DNA of 64,000 bases from Janibacter terrae NBRC 107853 (GTDB taxonomy: Bacteria > Actinomycetota > Actinomycetes > Actinomycetales > Dermatophilaceae): positions 248,001 to 312,000 of the forward strand of contig NZ_BCUV01000007.1 in NCBI RefSeq assembly GCF_001591405.1. The letters are read 5' to 3'. Below are positions 12,801 to 20,484 of the stretch, piece after piece (within the stretch, counting starts at the first letter, position 1; every line of letters starts with the position of its first letter). Both the position numbers and the translations under genes were made by a program. Under the pieces are notes generated by a model. The model had not been told where the DNA came from, searched no databases, and saw only the letters and a program-made list of their open reading frames with translations.

Positions 12801-13870
12801 AGCTCGTGGCCGACGAAGACCGGCTCGTTGACGAGGGTGACGCCGAAGGCCTCGCGCACCCCGTCGCGCACCTCGCGGGCGAGGGCGGCGACATCGGCCG
12901 CGGTGGCCTCGCCACGGTTGGTGATCGCCAGCGTGTGCTTGGTCGAGAGCGCGGCCGGGCCGGGCATGCCGTGCCCCTTGCCGAACCCCGCCCGGTCGAT
13001 GAGCCACGCGGCGCTCGTCTTGGCCCGCCCCTCCCCCGCAGGGAAGACGGGCGGCACCGGCCCGTCCGGGCCGAGACGCTGCGCGGCGCGCGCGCGGAGC
13101 TGGTCCATCTGCGCGCTCGGCAGGATCGGGTTGGTGAAGAAGGAGCCGCAGCTCCACGTGTCGTGGTCGGACGCGTCGAGGACCATGCCGCGGTTGCCGC
13201 GCTGGACGAGGACCGCGTCGCGGGCCGCGGCCAGCGGGACCCGCTCACCCTGCTCGACGCCGAGCTGGCGGGCGAGGTCCGCGTAGGCCACGGGGGCGGA
13301 CAGCCCGCCGAGGCCGAGACGGAAGGTCACCTCGAGGACGACGAAGCGGCTCGTGGCCTTGAAGACGGAATGGCGGTAGGTGAACGCGCACTCGGCGGCG
13401 CTGAAGGTCTGGCGGCGCTGCTCGTCGCGGTCCCAGACGAGCACGTTCGTGATCGTCTGGGCGACCTCCTGGCCGTAGGCGCCGACGTTCTGCACCGGGG
13501 TCGCCCCGGTCAGGCCGGGGATGCCGGAGAGCGCCTCGATGCCGGACCAGCCCTCGGCGACGGCGCGGGCGACGACCTCGTCCCAGACCTCGCCGGCGGC
13601 GACGGTCACGTCGACGTGCGCGTCGTCGACGGGGACGACCTCGATCCCGCGGCTGGCGATGCGCACGACGGTGCCTGCGAAACCCGTGTCGGCGATGACG
13701 AGGTTGGACCCGCCGGACAGGAGCAGGAGAGCCGTCCCCGCGTCGTCGGCGGCGCGGACGGCCTCGACGACCTCGTCGCTCGTCGTGGCGGTGACCAGCA
13801 TGTCGGCCGGCCCGCCGACGTGCATGGTCGTGAGCGGCGCCAGCGGGGCGCCGTGCTCCGTCACCGGCAT
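12797..13870 (-). CDS. murB: UDP-N-acetylenolpyruvoylglucosamine reductase
   Basis: MurB (357 residues) reduces UDP-GlcNAc-enolpyruvate to UDP-MurNAc with NADPH and FAD in the cytoplasmic steps of peptidoglycan synthesis. The FAD-binding blocks TTMHVGGPAD and LLLSGGSNLVIAD are near the N-terminus, and GIEALSGIPGLTGATPVQNVGAYG follows. The catalytic Ser lies in WSCGSFFTNPI and the C-terminal Glu block is NRGEATAADV. This is a type I-like MurB. The ATG overlaps the hadB stop by one base (TGATG), indicating translational coupling. The 3' end overlaps the adenosine deaminase stop by four bases. Confidence 0.95.
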   Translation of the reverse strand: MPVTEHGAPLAPLTTMHVGGPADMLVTATTSDEVVEAVRAADDAGTALLLLSGGSNLVIADTGFAGTVVRIASRGIEVVPVDDAHVDVTVAAGEVWDEVVARAVAEGWSGIEALSGIPGLTGATPVQNVGAYGQEVAQTITNVLVWDRDEQRRQTFSAAECAFTYRHSVFKATSRFVVLEVTFRLGLGGLSAPVAYADLARQLGVEQGERVPLAAARDAVLVQRGNRGMVLDASDHDTWSCGSFFTNPILPSAQMDQLRARAAQRLGPDGPVPPVFPAGEGRAKTSAAWLIDRAGFGKGHGMPGPAALSTKHTLAITNRGEATAADVAALAREVRDGVREAFGVTLVNEPVFVGHEL

Positions 13871-14301
13871 CAGTCGAGCTGGACGACGGCGCGGCAGCGG
13901 CCGAGCACCTTGTCGCCGCGGCACGTGACGGTCAGCTCGACCGTCGCCCGACGCGCGTCGGCGTCGAGCGAGCGGACAACGCCCGTGACGTCGAGGCTGG
14001 TGCCCTCGCCGTGCGGGACGACGACCGGCTTGGTGAAGCGGGTGCCGTAGTCGACGACGCGGCCGGCGTCCCCGACCCAGTCGGTGACGACCTGGACGGC
14101 CGCGCCCATCGTCCACATGCCGTGGGCGATGACGTCGGGCAGGCCGACGGCCTGCGCGGTCCGCTCGTCCCAGTGGATGACGTTGCGGTCGCCGGAGGCC
14201 CCCGCGTAGTGCACGAGCTGGGCCCGGGTCACGGGCAGGGTGCGGGAGGGGAGGGACTCCCCTTCGCTCACGTCGTCGAAGCGGCGCACGCCCATGCTCA
14301 C
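13870..14301 (-). CDS. hadB: MaoC-like (3R)-hydroxyacyl dehydratase subunit, HadB type
   Basis: A 143-residue hot-dog dehydratase with the hydratase-2 motif: YAGASGDRNVIHW (catalytic Asp and His) followed by GLPDVIAHGM. It closely resembles mycobacterial HadB, the catalytic partner of HadA in fatty acid elongation. I list the GTG at 14301, which overlaps the hadA stop as GTGA; the ATG at 14295 with GGAG upstream is equally possible and only drops two residues. The hadA-hadB pair beside rpmG is conserved in actinobacteria. In a genus without mycolic acids the pair probably serves general fatty acid synthesis, which is inference. Confidence 0.88.
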   Translation of the reverse strand: MSMGVRRFDDVSEGESLPSRTLPVTRAQLVHYAGASGDRNVIHWDERTAQAVGLPDVIAHGMWTMGAAVQVVTDWVGDAGRVVDYGTRFTKPVVVPHGEGTSLDVTGVVRSLDADARRATVELTVTCRGDKVLGRCRAVVQLD

Positions 14302-14744
14302 TCCCCTCCCCGCACGACGATCGTCGACAGGCTCGTCGCGACCGGTGCGTCGTCGGCATCGATGATCTCGCTGCGCATCGTCACCATCTGGTGGCCACCG
14401 GCCGCCCGGATCGCGTCGATGTGCAGCACGCCGCGCAGCTCGTCGCCGGCGACGATCGGGCGGTGGTGGGTGAAGCGCTGCTCGCCGTGGACGACGCGGG
14501 AGTAGTCGACGCCCGCCTCGGGGTCGGTGACGAACTGCGCGTCCGTGCGCTGGCCGGGGATGACCGCGAAGGTCGGCGGGGCGACGAGGTCGGGGTACCC
14601 AGCGGCGCGGGCGGCCTCGAGGTCGTGGTGCACCGGGTCGGTCGCTCCGACCGCGGCCGCGAAGTCGCGGATGTGCTCCCGCCCGACGCAGAAGGGGGGC
14701 GACGGATCATAGGTCCGACCCTGGAAGTCCTCGTTCACGGCCAT
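14298..14744 (-). CDS. hadA: MaoC-like dehydratase subunit, HadA type
   Basis: A 148-residue hot-dog protein (FAS1-like dehydratase domain) beginning MAVNEDFQGRTYDPSPPFCVGREHIRDFAAAVGA in pattern, the usual HadA N-terminus. It lacks the full Asp/His catalytic motif and is thought in the family to stabilise HadB and shape the acyl-chain channel. The ATG at 14744 is seven bases after TAGACT, so the transcript is probably leaderless. It lies between rpmG and hadB, with the hadB start overlapping its stop. Confidence 0.87.
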   Translation of the reverse strand: MAVNEDFQGRTYDPSPPFCVGREHIRDFAAAVGATDPVHHDLEAARAAGYPDLVAPPTFAVIPGQRTDAQFVTDPEAGVDYSRVVHGEQRFTHHRPIVAGDELRGVLHIDAIRAAGGHQMVTMRSEIIDADDAPVATSLSTIVVRGGE

Positions 14745-14751
14745 GCCCGAC

Positions 14752-14757
14752 AGTCTA
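14752..14757 (-). promoter_or_regulatory. Leaderless -10 element for hadA
   Basis: TAGACT on the minus strand, seven bases before the hadA ATG. It fits TAnnnT and would place the transcription start at or next to the start codon. Confidence 0.55.
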
Positions 14758-14775
14758 GGCAGGTGCCCCGTGCAC

Positions 14776-14817
14776 GACGACGCGGCCGCCGAGCAGGTGC
14801 TCGACGGCCGCGTCGTC
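14776..14817 (-). terminator. Terminator downstream of rpmG
   Basis: A long hairpin: GACGACGCGGCCG/CGGCCGCGTCGTC (13 bp) with an inner CGAGCA/TGCTCG stem and a GG loop. It lies 22 bases after the rpmG stop and before the hadA promoter, so rpmG is probably transcribed separately from hadA-hadB-murB. Confidence 0.8.
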
Positions 14818-14838
14818 AAGGATCGCGGGTGCAGGACC

Positions 14839-15009
14839 TCAGCGGGTCTCGCGGTGCGGGGTGTGCTTGCGGCACCGGTTGCAGAACTTCGCCAGCTCGA
14901 TGCGGTCGGGCGTGTTGCGGCGGTTCTTCTTGGTGATGTAGTTCCGCTCCTTGCACTCCGTGCACGCCAGGGTGATCTTGGGGCGGACGTCGGCGCTCTT
15001 GGTGGCCAC
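14839..15009 (-). CDS. rpmG: 50S ribosomal protein L33 (zinc-binding form)
   Basis: L33 of 56 residues: the product begins [20 protein letters not shown] and ends HTPHRETR. Two CxxC pairs (Cys16/Cys19 and Cys43/Cys46) mark the zinc-containing C+ form. Start is the GTG at 15009; the ribosome site (AGCAGG) is modest. It lies downstream of tRNA-Thr and tRNA-Met, with hadA-hadB next, the arrangement seen across actinobacteria. Confidence 0.95.
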   Translation of the reverse strand: MATKSADVRPKITLACTECKERNYITKKNRRNTPDRIELAKFCNRCRKHTPHRETR

Positions 15010-15180
15010 GGTAAGAACCTGCTCTCAGACACTTCGGGGTGGTACTCGCCTGGCGCCGGTCTGCGCTGGGCGGGAGGTGCGGGCCTGCTGACCCACACGG
15101 CTCAACACGGCGACGCACAAGAATAGTCCACGGACGACCAGCACCGGAAATCGGTGGTGGCTGCCTACCGTGGTACTGCG

Positions 15181-15254
15181 TAGCGGGAGCGGGGCTCGAT
15201 CCCGCGACCTCACGATTATGAGTCGTGCGCTCTAACCAGCTGAGCTACCCCGCC
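15181..15254 (-). tRNA. tRNA-Met (CAT, elongator type)
   Basis: A 74-base cloverleaf with acceptor GGCGGGG/TCCCGCT (two G-U pairs), anticodon stem CACGA/TCGTG and loop CTCATAA (anticodon CAT). It is not the initiator, because the anticodon stem lacks the three G-C pairs. The 3' CCA is not encoded. Confidence 0.95.
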
Positions 15255-15291
15255 TTGGCGGTCGACCTGCGCTGCGCGCGGGCCGGACCAG

Positions 15292-15364
15292 AGCCCCCTG
15301 TCGGAATCGAACCGACGACCTTTTCCTTACCATGGAAACGCTCTGCCGACTGAGCTAAGGGGGC
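15292..15364 (-). tRNA. tRNA-Thr (GGT)
   Basis: A 73-base cloverleaf with acceptor GCCCCCT/AGGGGGC, anticodon stem TTTCC/GGAAA and loop ATGGTAA (anticodon GGT). It is upstream of tRNA-Met and rpmG in the same direction, probably one transcript. Confidence 0.96.
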
Positions 15365-15435
15365 AGGACCACCGAGTGCTTCGAGGAGCGATCCGGTGGA
15401 CGACCTCGGGAGAGATTACACGCCCGGGGCCGTGG

Positions 15436-15906
15436 TCATGAAATCGGGGGTTCGACCGGCGCCGCTGCCTCGCCGACGAGCGCCTCCAGGGCGGGCCGGA
15501 GGACCTGCGGGACCGCCGTCGGACGCCGGCTCGTCGCGTCGACGAAGACGTGCGCGGACGTCGCGAGGGCGACGAGCTCGCCGTCGCCCGACCGGGCGAG
15601 CGCGCACTCCCAGCGCACGCTCGAGCGGCCGACGGACAGCGCGCGCAGGCCGACCTCGAAGGCGTCGGGGTAGGAGATCTCCGCGAGGTAGCGGCAGCCC
15701 GTCTCGGGGATGAGGTTGATCGTGTCCCCGCCCGCGGCGACGTCGAAGCCGTGCGCCTTGAGCCAGTCGTTGATCGCCGTGTCCATCACCGAGTAGTGCA
15801 CGGCGTTGTTGACGTGGCCGAACTGGTCGTTGTCGCTCCAGCGGGTCGGGATCGTGACCCAGTGCGGGTATCGGGCGCGGTCGAAGGTGTCGCTCACGTC
15901 AGTCAT
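15436..15906 (-). CDS. Acyl-CoA thioesterase, 4HBT hot-dog family
   Basis: A 156-residue single hot-dog domain with the 4-hydroxybenzoyl-CoA thioesterase signature RWSDNDQFGHVNNAVHY, where the first Asp is the usual catalytic residue. It hydrolyses a short acyl- or aroyl-CoA; the substrate cannot be read from sequence. The ATG at 15906 overlaps the tag stop by eight bases, so it is co-translated with tag. No signal peptide, so cytoplasmic. Confidence 0.85.
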   Translation of the reverse strand: MTDVSDTFDRARYPHWVTIPTRWSDNDQFGHVNNAVHYSVMDTAINDWLKAHGFDVAAGGDTINLIPETGCRYLAEISYPDAFEVGLRALSVGRSSVRWECALARSGDGELVALATSAHVFVDATSRRPTAVPQVLRPALEALVGEAAAPVEPPIS

Positions 15907-16525
15907 CCTGCACCGGCGTCCCGTCGGCCCGCCACAGCCCGGAGGTGCCGCGGCGGTGGCTGTCGAGCAGATGGGTGTCGACGATGCCGACGGCCTCCAT
16001 GAGCGCGAAGGCCGTCGTCGGCCCGACGAAGGTGAAGCCCCGCCGCTTCAGCTCCTTGGCCAGGGCACGTGACTCGTCGGAGGTCGTCGGCACCTCGGCG
16101 AAGGTCCGCGGCATCGGGGTGCGCTCGGGGCGGTGGGACCAGACGAGGTCGACCAGGCCCCCGTCCGCGCGAAGGGAGACCGTCGCGCCGGCGTTGCGGA
16201 TCGTCGCCACGATCTTCGCGCGGTTGCGCACGATCCCGGCGTCCTGCATGAGGTGGGCGACCTCCCCTTCGCCCCAGGTCGCGACGACGTCCGGGTCGAA
16301 ACCGGCGAAGGCCGCGCGGAAGGACTCCCGCTTGGCCAGGATCGTGGCCCAGGACAGGCCGGACTGGAAGGCCTCGAGGCTCAGCCGCTCGAAGAGCCCG
16401 CGCTCGTCGCGCACGGGCATGCCCCACTCGGTGTCGTAGTAGCGCCGCAGGAGCTCGCCGTGGGCTCCGCCCCCCTGCGCCCACGCCGGCCGCGCGAGCC
16501 CGTCCTCACCGATGACCACGTCCAT
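15899..16525 (-). CDS. tag: DNA-3-methyladenine glycosylase I, zinc ligands altered
   Basis: A 208-residue Tag-family glycosylase that removes 3-methyladenine from DNA. Family blocks are clear: EWGMPVRDE, LSLEAFQSGLSWATIL, FRAAFAGFDP, DAGIVRNRAKI and LKRRGFTFVGPTTAFALMEAVGIV. Relative to E. coli Tag, the zinc ligands Cys4 and His17 are replaced (AWAQ and YYDTEWG) and the last Cys is Ser (THLLDSH), so this looks like a zinc-free variant. The ATG at 16525 is seven bases after CAGCAT, a possible leaderless -10. It is separated from tRNA-Tyr by a terminator. Confidence 0.9.
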   Translation of the reverse strand: MDVVIGEDGLARPAWAQGGGAHGELLRRYYDTEWGMPVRDERGLFERLSLEAFQSGLSWATILAKRESFRAAFAGFDPDVVATWGEGEVAHLMQDAGIVRNRAKIVATIRNAGATVSLRADGGLVDLVWSHRPERTPMPRTFAEVPTTSDESRALAKELKRRGFTFVGPTTAFALMEAVGIVDTHLLDSHRRGTSGLWRADGTPVQDD

Positions 16526-16549
16526 GGCGAGCATGCTGCCACGGGCACG

Positions 16550-16586
16550 ACGCAGGCCCCCGGGATCGCTCCGCGGGGGCCTGCGT
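16550..16586 (-). terminator. Terminator downstream of tRNA-Tyr
   Basis: A perfect 13-bp stem, ACGCAGGCCCCCG/CGGGGGCCTGCGT, with an 11-base loop lies 9 bases past the 3' end of tRNA-Tyr and before tag. Confidence 0.8.
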
Positions 16587-16595
16587 GCACGTGGG

Positions 16596-16678
16596 TGGCA
16601 GGTGAAGGATTCGAACCTTCGTAGGGATAACCCGACGGATTTACAGTCCGTTTCCATTGGCCGCTCGGACAACCTGCC
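16596..16678 (-). tRNA. tRNA-Tyr (GTA)
   Basis: An 83-base class II tRNA with acceptor GGCAGGT/ACCTGCC, anticodon stem ACGGA/TCCGT, loop CTGTAAA (anticodon GTA), a long variable arm and T-loop TTCGAAT. The 3' CCA is not encoded. Confidence 0.97.
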
Positions 16679-16761
16679 GTGTGCGTCTGGAAGGATAGCA
16701 AGTTGACCGCCCGAGGACGCAAATCCGGGCAGATCCACCGCCGAAGGAGTGACGAGGACCC

Positions 16762-17256
16762 ATGGCCAGCAGCAGCTTCGACATCGTGAGCAAGGTCGAC
16801 CGCCAGGAGGTCGACAACGCGCTCAACCAGGCCGCCAAGGAGGTCTCCCAGCGGTACGACTTCAAGGGTGTGGGCGCCTCGATCGAGTGGAGCGGCGACA
16901 ACGTCGTCATCAAGGCCAACAGCGCCGAGCGCGTGCTCGCCGTGCTCGACGTCTTCGAGTCCAAGCTCGTGCGCCGCGGGGTCTCGCTGAAGAACATCGA
17001 CTTCGGCGACAAGGACCCGCAGGCCTCGGGCAAGGAGTACGTCCTCTCGGGCCCGACCAAGGAGGGCATCGACCAGGACAACGCGAAGAAGATCTCCAAG
17101 ATCATCCGCGACGAGGGCCCGAAGGGGATCAAGCCGCAGATCCAGGGCGACGAGCTGCGGGTCACCGGCAAGTCGCGCGACGAGCTGCAGGAGGTCATCG
17201 CGCTGCTGAAGGGCAAGGACCTCGACGTCGCACTGCAGTTCACGAACTACCGCTGA
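16762..17256 (+). CDS. yajQ: YajQ family nucleotide-binding protein
   Basis: A 164-residue protein of the YajQ/UPF0234 family, made of two small alpha/beta domains. Family blocks are [29 protein letters not shown] and [13 protein letters not shown] at the C-terminus. Members have been reported to bind cyclic di-GMP in proteobacteria; in actinobacteria the role is not established. The ATG at 16762 follows a GAGGACC ribosome site. It is monocistronic and ends at a 48-base palindrome shared with the convergent MFS gene. Confidence 0.92.
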   Translation: MASSSFDIVSKVDRQEVDNALNQAAKEVSQRYDFKGVGASIEWSGDNVVIKANSAERVLAVLDVFESKLVRRGVSLKNIDFGDKDPQASGKEYVLSGPTKEGIDQDNAKKISKIIRDEGPKGIKPQIQGDELRVTGKSRDELQEVIALLKGKDLDVALQFTNYR

Positions 17257-17281
17257 CCACCCCTTCGCGCAGCCAGCGCGG

Positions 17282-17329
17282 ACGCACCTGAACCCGCATT
17301 GCCCTAGGGGAATGCGGGTTCAGGTGCGT
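17282..17329. terminator. 48-base CCCTAGGG-centred palindrome (bidirectional terminator)
   Basis: A 19-bp perfect arm (ACGCACCTGAACCCGCATT) and its complement flank the centre GCCCTAGGGG. It sits between convergent yajQ and an MFS gene. The inner 36 bases are nearly identical to the palindrome at 46194-46231. Confidence 0.8.
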
Positions 17330-17344
17330 GCGGGGGCGCGTCGG

Positions 17345-18700
17345 TCAGACGGGGTCGGGCACCATCGACGCGGTGGCCGGCTCCGCCACGGCGGGGTGCG
17401 CCCGGTCGTGGCGACCCAGCAGACGTCCCAGGAGAGGGACGAGCAGGAGTCCGAGCAGCGTCGCGCCGACGAGGACCCACAGGCCCGAGGAGGGCGAGCC
17501 GGTGGCCTTCTCGGTCAGGCCGAACGCGTACGGGCCGACGAAGGCCCCGGTCAGGCCGATCGTGTTGACGAAGGCCAGCCCGGCCGCGGCCGCGACCCCA
17601 CCGAGCCGGGCCATGAGGACCGACCAGTAGAGCGGCTGCACCCCGACGATGAAGAGCATCGTGGCGCTGAGGACGATCATCTTGGCCACCGGGTTGCCGA
17701 CGGCGATGAAGATCAGGGCGAAGACGATCGCGCCGGCGGTGGTGATGCCGATGAGCCGCACCTCCGAGCCGGGGTCGCGCCGGAGCACCCGCGGCACGAC
17801 GAGCACGCCGATGACGGCACCGATACCGACGACACCGGAGATCAACCCGATCATGAAGCTGTCCGAGACGTTCATCGCCTCCACGATCGAGGGGACGAAG
17901 AAGATGACGCCGTAGGTGGCGATCTGGTTCATGAAGTAGATCGCCGCGATGGTCAGCAGGAAGGGCTTGGACATCGCGTTGCGGATGATCGCTCCCGGAC
18001 GCGTCTCCTCCGGCTCCTCGCCGACGGCCCGCCGGGTGAGCTCCCGGGCCTCCTCGGGCTCGAGCCACTTCGCCGTGGCCGGCGAGCTGGGCAGGGTGAA
18101 GAAGATGTAGATGCCGAGCAGGACGGTGGGGATGCCCTCGAGCACGAAGAGCCACTGCCAGCCGTGGAGGCCGCCCAGGCCGTCCAGCTTCATCAGCGCG
18201 CCACCGATGGGGTTGGCCACGATGAAGGCGACCGAGGATGCGGTGAGGATGAGGCCGACGACCGTCGCGCGGTCCTTCTGCGCGAACCAGGTCGTGATGA
18301 GGTACATGATCCCCGGGTAGAGACCGGCCTCGGCGGCGCCGAGGAGCAGGCGCAGGACGTAGAACACCGTCGGGCTGGAGATGAACATCATCGCCATGGT
18401 GATCAGGCCCCAGGTGACGGCGATGCGGCTGATCCACACCTTCGCCCCGATCCGGTGCAGGAGCAGGTTGCTCGGCACCTCGAGGACGGCATAGGTGATG
18501 AAGAACAGCCCGGCGCCCAGGCCGTACGCCGCGGCGTCGATCCCGACGTCGACCTCGAGGGAGGTCTTGGCGAGGCCGACGTTGGTGCGGTCGACGAAGG
18601 CCATGAAGTACGCGGCCATGAGCAGGGGCACCAGACGCACGAAGGCCTTCCGCGTGGCCCGCGCATGCACCTGGTCCGACGTCGTTGTCGGTGAAGTCAT
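17345..18700 (-). CDS. MFS transporter, anion:cation symporter-like
   Basis: A 451-residue major facilitator with about 12 transmembrane segments, resembling the anion:cation symporter group (phthalate, glucarate, tartrate-type carriers). Near the N-terminus is the group's YFMAFVDRTNVGLA segment, followed by AEAGLYPGIMYLITTWF and WQWLFVLEGIPTVLLG. It probably imports an organic acid for the catabolic island. It lies downstream of the long acyl-CoA operon but has its own promoter with operator TTGAATCGGGATTCAA at 18740-18755. GGAG precedes the ATG. The substrate is not readable from sequence. Confidence 0.85.
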   Translation of the reverse strand: MTSPTTTSDQVHARATRKAFVRLVPLLMAAYFMAFVDRTNVGLAKTSLEVDVGIDAAAYGLGAGLFFITYAVLEVPSNLLLHRIGAKVWISRIAVTWGLITMAMMFISSPTVFYVLRLLLGAAEAGLYPGIMYLITTWFAQKDRATVVGLILTASSVAFIVANPIGGALMKLDGLGGLHGWQWLFVLEGIPTVLLGIYIFFTLPSSPATAKWLEPEEARELTRRAVGEEPEETRPGAIIRNAMSKPFLLTIAAIYFMNQIATYGVIFFVPSIVEAMNVSDSFMIGLISGVVGIGAVIGVLVVPRVLRRDPGSEVRLIGITTAGAIVFALIFIAVGNPVAKMIVLSATMLFIVGVQPLYWSVLMARLGGVAAAAGLAFVNTIGLTGAFVGPYAFGLTEKATGSPSSGLWVLVGATLLGLLLVPLLGRLLGRHDRAHPAVAEPATASMVPDPV

Positions 18701-18739
18701 GTGTGATCTCCTGTAGGTGAAGGATGATTCAGGTATATG

Positions 18740-18755
18740 TTGAATCGGGATTCAA
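18740..18755. promoter_or_regulatory. Operator copy 1 (TTGAA-N6-TTCAA), MFS promoter
   Basis: TTGAATCGGGATTCAA is a perfect 7-2-7 inverted repeat about 40 bases before the MFS start and next to the minus-strand sequence TATACC. The same palindrome occurs in the promoters at 31610, 34728/34750 and 39346. Confidence 0.7.
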
Positions 18756-18792
18756 GTTCGAGTCAAGGGTCGCCTCGACTGCTCGGTGACGG

Positions 18793-20469
18793 TCAGGCGA
18801 GGGCGGCGACGAGGTCCTGCGCGCGACCCAGCAGCTCGGGCTTGCGGATCTTGCCCGTGTCGGTGAGCGGGAAGGCCTCGACGACCTCGACGAGCGGCAG
18901 CTTGTACGTCGCCATCTGGTCGCGAGCCCACTCCTCCACCCCGGTCGCGGTGACGGAGGACCCGGGGACCAGGCTGACGAAGGCCACGGGCCGCTGCCCG
19001 GTGGACGCGTCGTCCGCCGGCACCACGGCGACGGAGGCGACGTCGGGGTGGCCGGCGAGCAGCATCTCGACCTCGGCCGGGAAGACGCTCATGCCGTTGA
19101 CCTTGATCATGTCCTTGCTGCGCGCGAGGTAGTGCAGGCACCCGTCGTCGTCGAGGTAGCCGGTGTCGCCCGTGTGCAGCCAGCCGTCCCGCAGCTGCTG
19201 CGCCGACGCCTGCGGGTTGCGCCAGTATCCGGTCATGATCGAGGGGCTGCGCAGGAGGATCTCCCCCGCCTCTCCGAGGGGCATCGGCTCCGCCGTCGCG
19301 GGGTCGACGACGACGACGTCCGTGCCCGGCACGGGCAGCCCGCAGAACACCGGCTCGGTGAGCAGGTCGTGGTCGCCCTCGTGGAACCCGTACGGCACGA
19401 CGTCGACGGTGTGGCTCTCCGTCATGCCGTAGGAGCCCTCGCGCAGGACCGAGCCGGGTCCGACGACCTCGGACCACTGCCGGCGCACCTCCGGGGTGAG
19501 CTTGCGGATGAAGGACATCGTCATCGGCGCGGTGAAGCAGGACAGGTCGCGCTCGGCGACGCCGGGCACCCGCAGCAGGTCGAGGTAGCTCTCCACGGTG
19601 GCCGCGGTCGTCGTCACGCGGCACCTCTCGACGAGGTCCACGACGGTGGCGGCGTCCCAGCGCTCCAGCAGCACGGTGGTCCCGCCCGTGACGAGGGGGA
19701 TGAGGATGCCCAGGTCCTCCCCCGCGATCCAGAAGACGGGGATGAAGCACAGCGAGACGACCCGTGTCCCGTCGAAGCCGTTGGCCCCCGAGGCACTCAC
19801 GGCCGTGTAGACCATGTGCCGCTGGGTGTGCTCGCACCCCTTGGGCAGACCGGTCGTGCCGCCGGTGTAGTTGAGCGCCGCGAGGGCGTCGAGGTCCCCG
19901 GCCACCTCGCGCAGCGGCGCCGTCGCCTCGGTGTCGCTCCAGCGCACGACCTCGAGCCCCTCGACGGCGGGAAGGGGGTCCCCGCCGGTGGCGAGGACGA
20001 CCACCGTGTGCACGTCGGTCGCGGCGGCGGCCGCGCAGAGCCGCTCCGCGAGTGCGGCGCTCGTGACGACCACGCTCGCCCCGGAGTCGCGCAGCTCGTG
20101 GACGAGCTCGGCGTGCTGGAACATCGGGTTCACCGGTACGTGCACGCACCCGGCCCGCAGCGTGCCGAGGAAGGCGATGACGAACTCGGGGACATTGCCC
20201 AGGTGGACGCCGACCCGCTCGCCGGGGGCCACCCCCTTCGCCCGCAACCAGCCGGCCCAGCGCGCGTGCCGGTCGGCGAGCTCGCGGTAGTCCATGACGA
20301 CCTCGTCGTGGACGATCGCGGCCTCTTCCGGCTGCCGCTGCGCCCACGCGTCGACGTACCCGGGGACCGTGAGGTCACCGAGCGGGTGGACGACGTCGCG
20401 GGGGGTGCCGGCGGGACGGACCCGCTCCTGACGCTGCCGCAGGTCCTGCAGGTGCTGCGTGTAGTCCAT
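18793..20469 (-). CDS. Acyl-CoA synthetase / AMP-dependent ligase
   Basis: A 558-residue ANL-superfamily adenylating enzyme that activates a carboxylic acid to its CoA thioester. Motifs in order are the P-loop NYTGGTTGLPKG, SYGMTES, DGWLHTGDTGYLDDDG and, at the C-terminus, TDTGKIRKPEL with the catalytic Lys. The N-terminal 25 residues are charged. The ATG at 20469 follows GAAGGAG. It is the last gene of the long operon from 31.5 kb, 15 bases after the carboxylase. Chain length and type of substrate are unknown; a second synthetase lies at 28444-29970. Confidence 0.88.
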   Translation of the reverse strand: MDYTQHLQDLRQRQERVRPAGTPRDVVHPLGDLTVPGYVDAWAQRQPEEAAIVHDEVVMDYRELADRHARWAGWLRAKGVAPGERVGVHLGNVPEFVIAFLGTLRAGCVHVPVNPMFQHAELVHELRDSGASVVVTSAALAERLCAAAAATDVHTVVVLATGGDPLPAVEGLEVVRWSDTEATAPLREVAGDLDALAALNYTGGTTGLPKGCEHTQRHMVYTAVSASGANGFDGTRVVSLCFIPVFWIAGEDLGILIPLVTGGTTVLLERWDAATVVDLVERCRVTTTAATVESYLDLLRVPGVAERDLSCFTAPMTMSFIRKLTPEVRRQWSEVVGPGSVLREGSYGMTESHTVDVVPYGFHEGDHDLLTEPVFCGLPVPGTDVVVVDPATAEPMPLGEAGEILLRSPSIMTGYWRNPQASAQQLRDGWLHTGDTGYLDDDGCLHYLARSKDMIKVNGMSVFPAEVEMLLAGHPDVASVAVVPADDASTGQRPVAFVSLVPGSSVTATGVEEWARDQMATYKLPLVEVVEAFPLTDTGKIRKPELLGRAQDLVAALA

Positions 20470-20484
20470 GGGGGCTCCTTCGGG

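Noticed and set aside
13021-13928. Plus-strand open frames opposite murB and hadB
   Set aside because: They are shadows of the minus-strand genes, without ribosome sites or homology.
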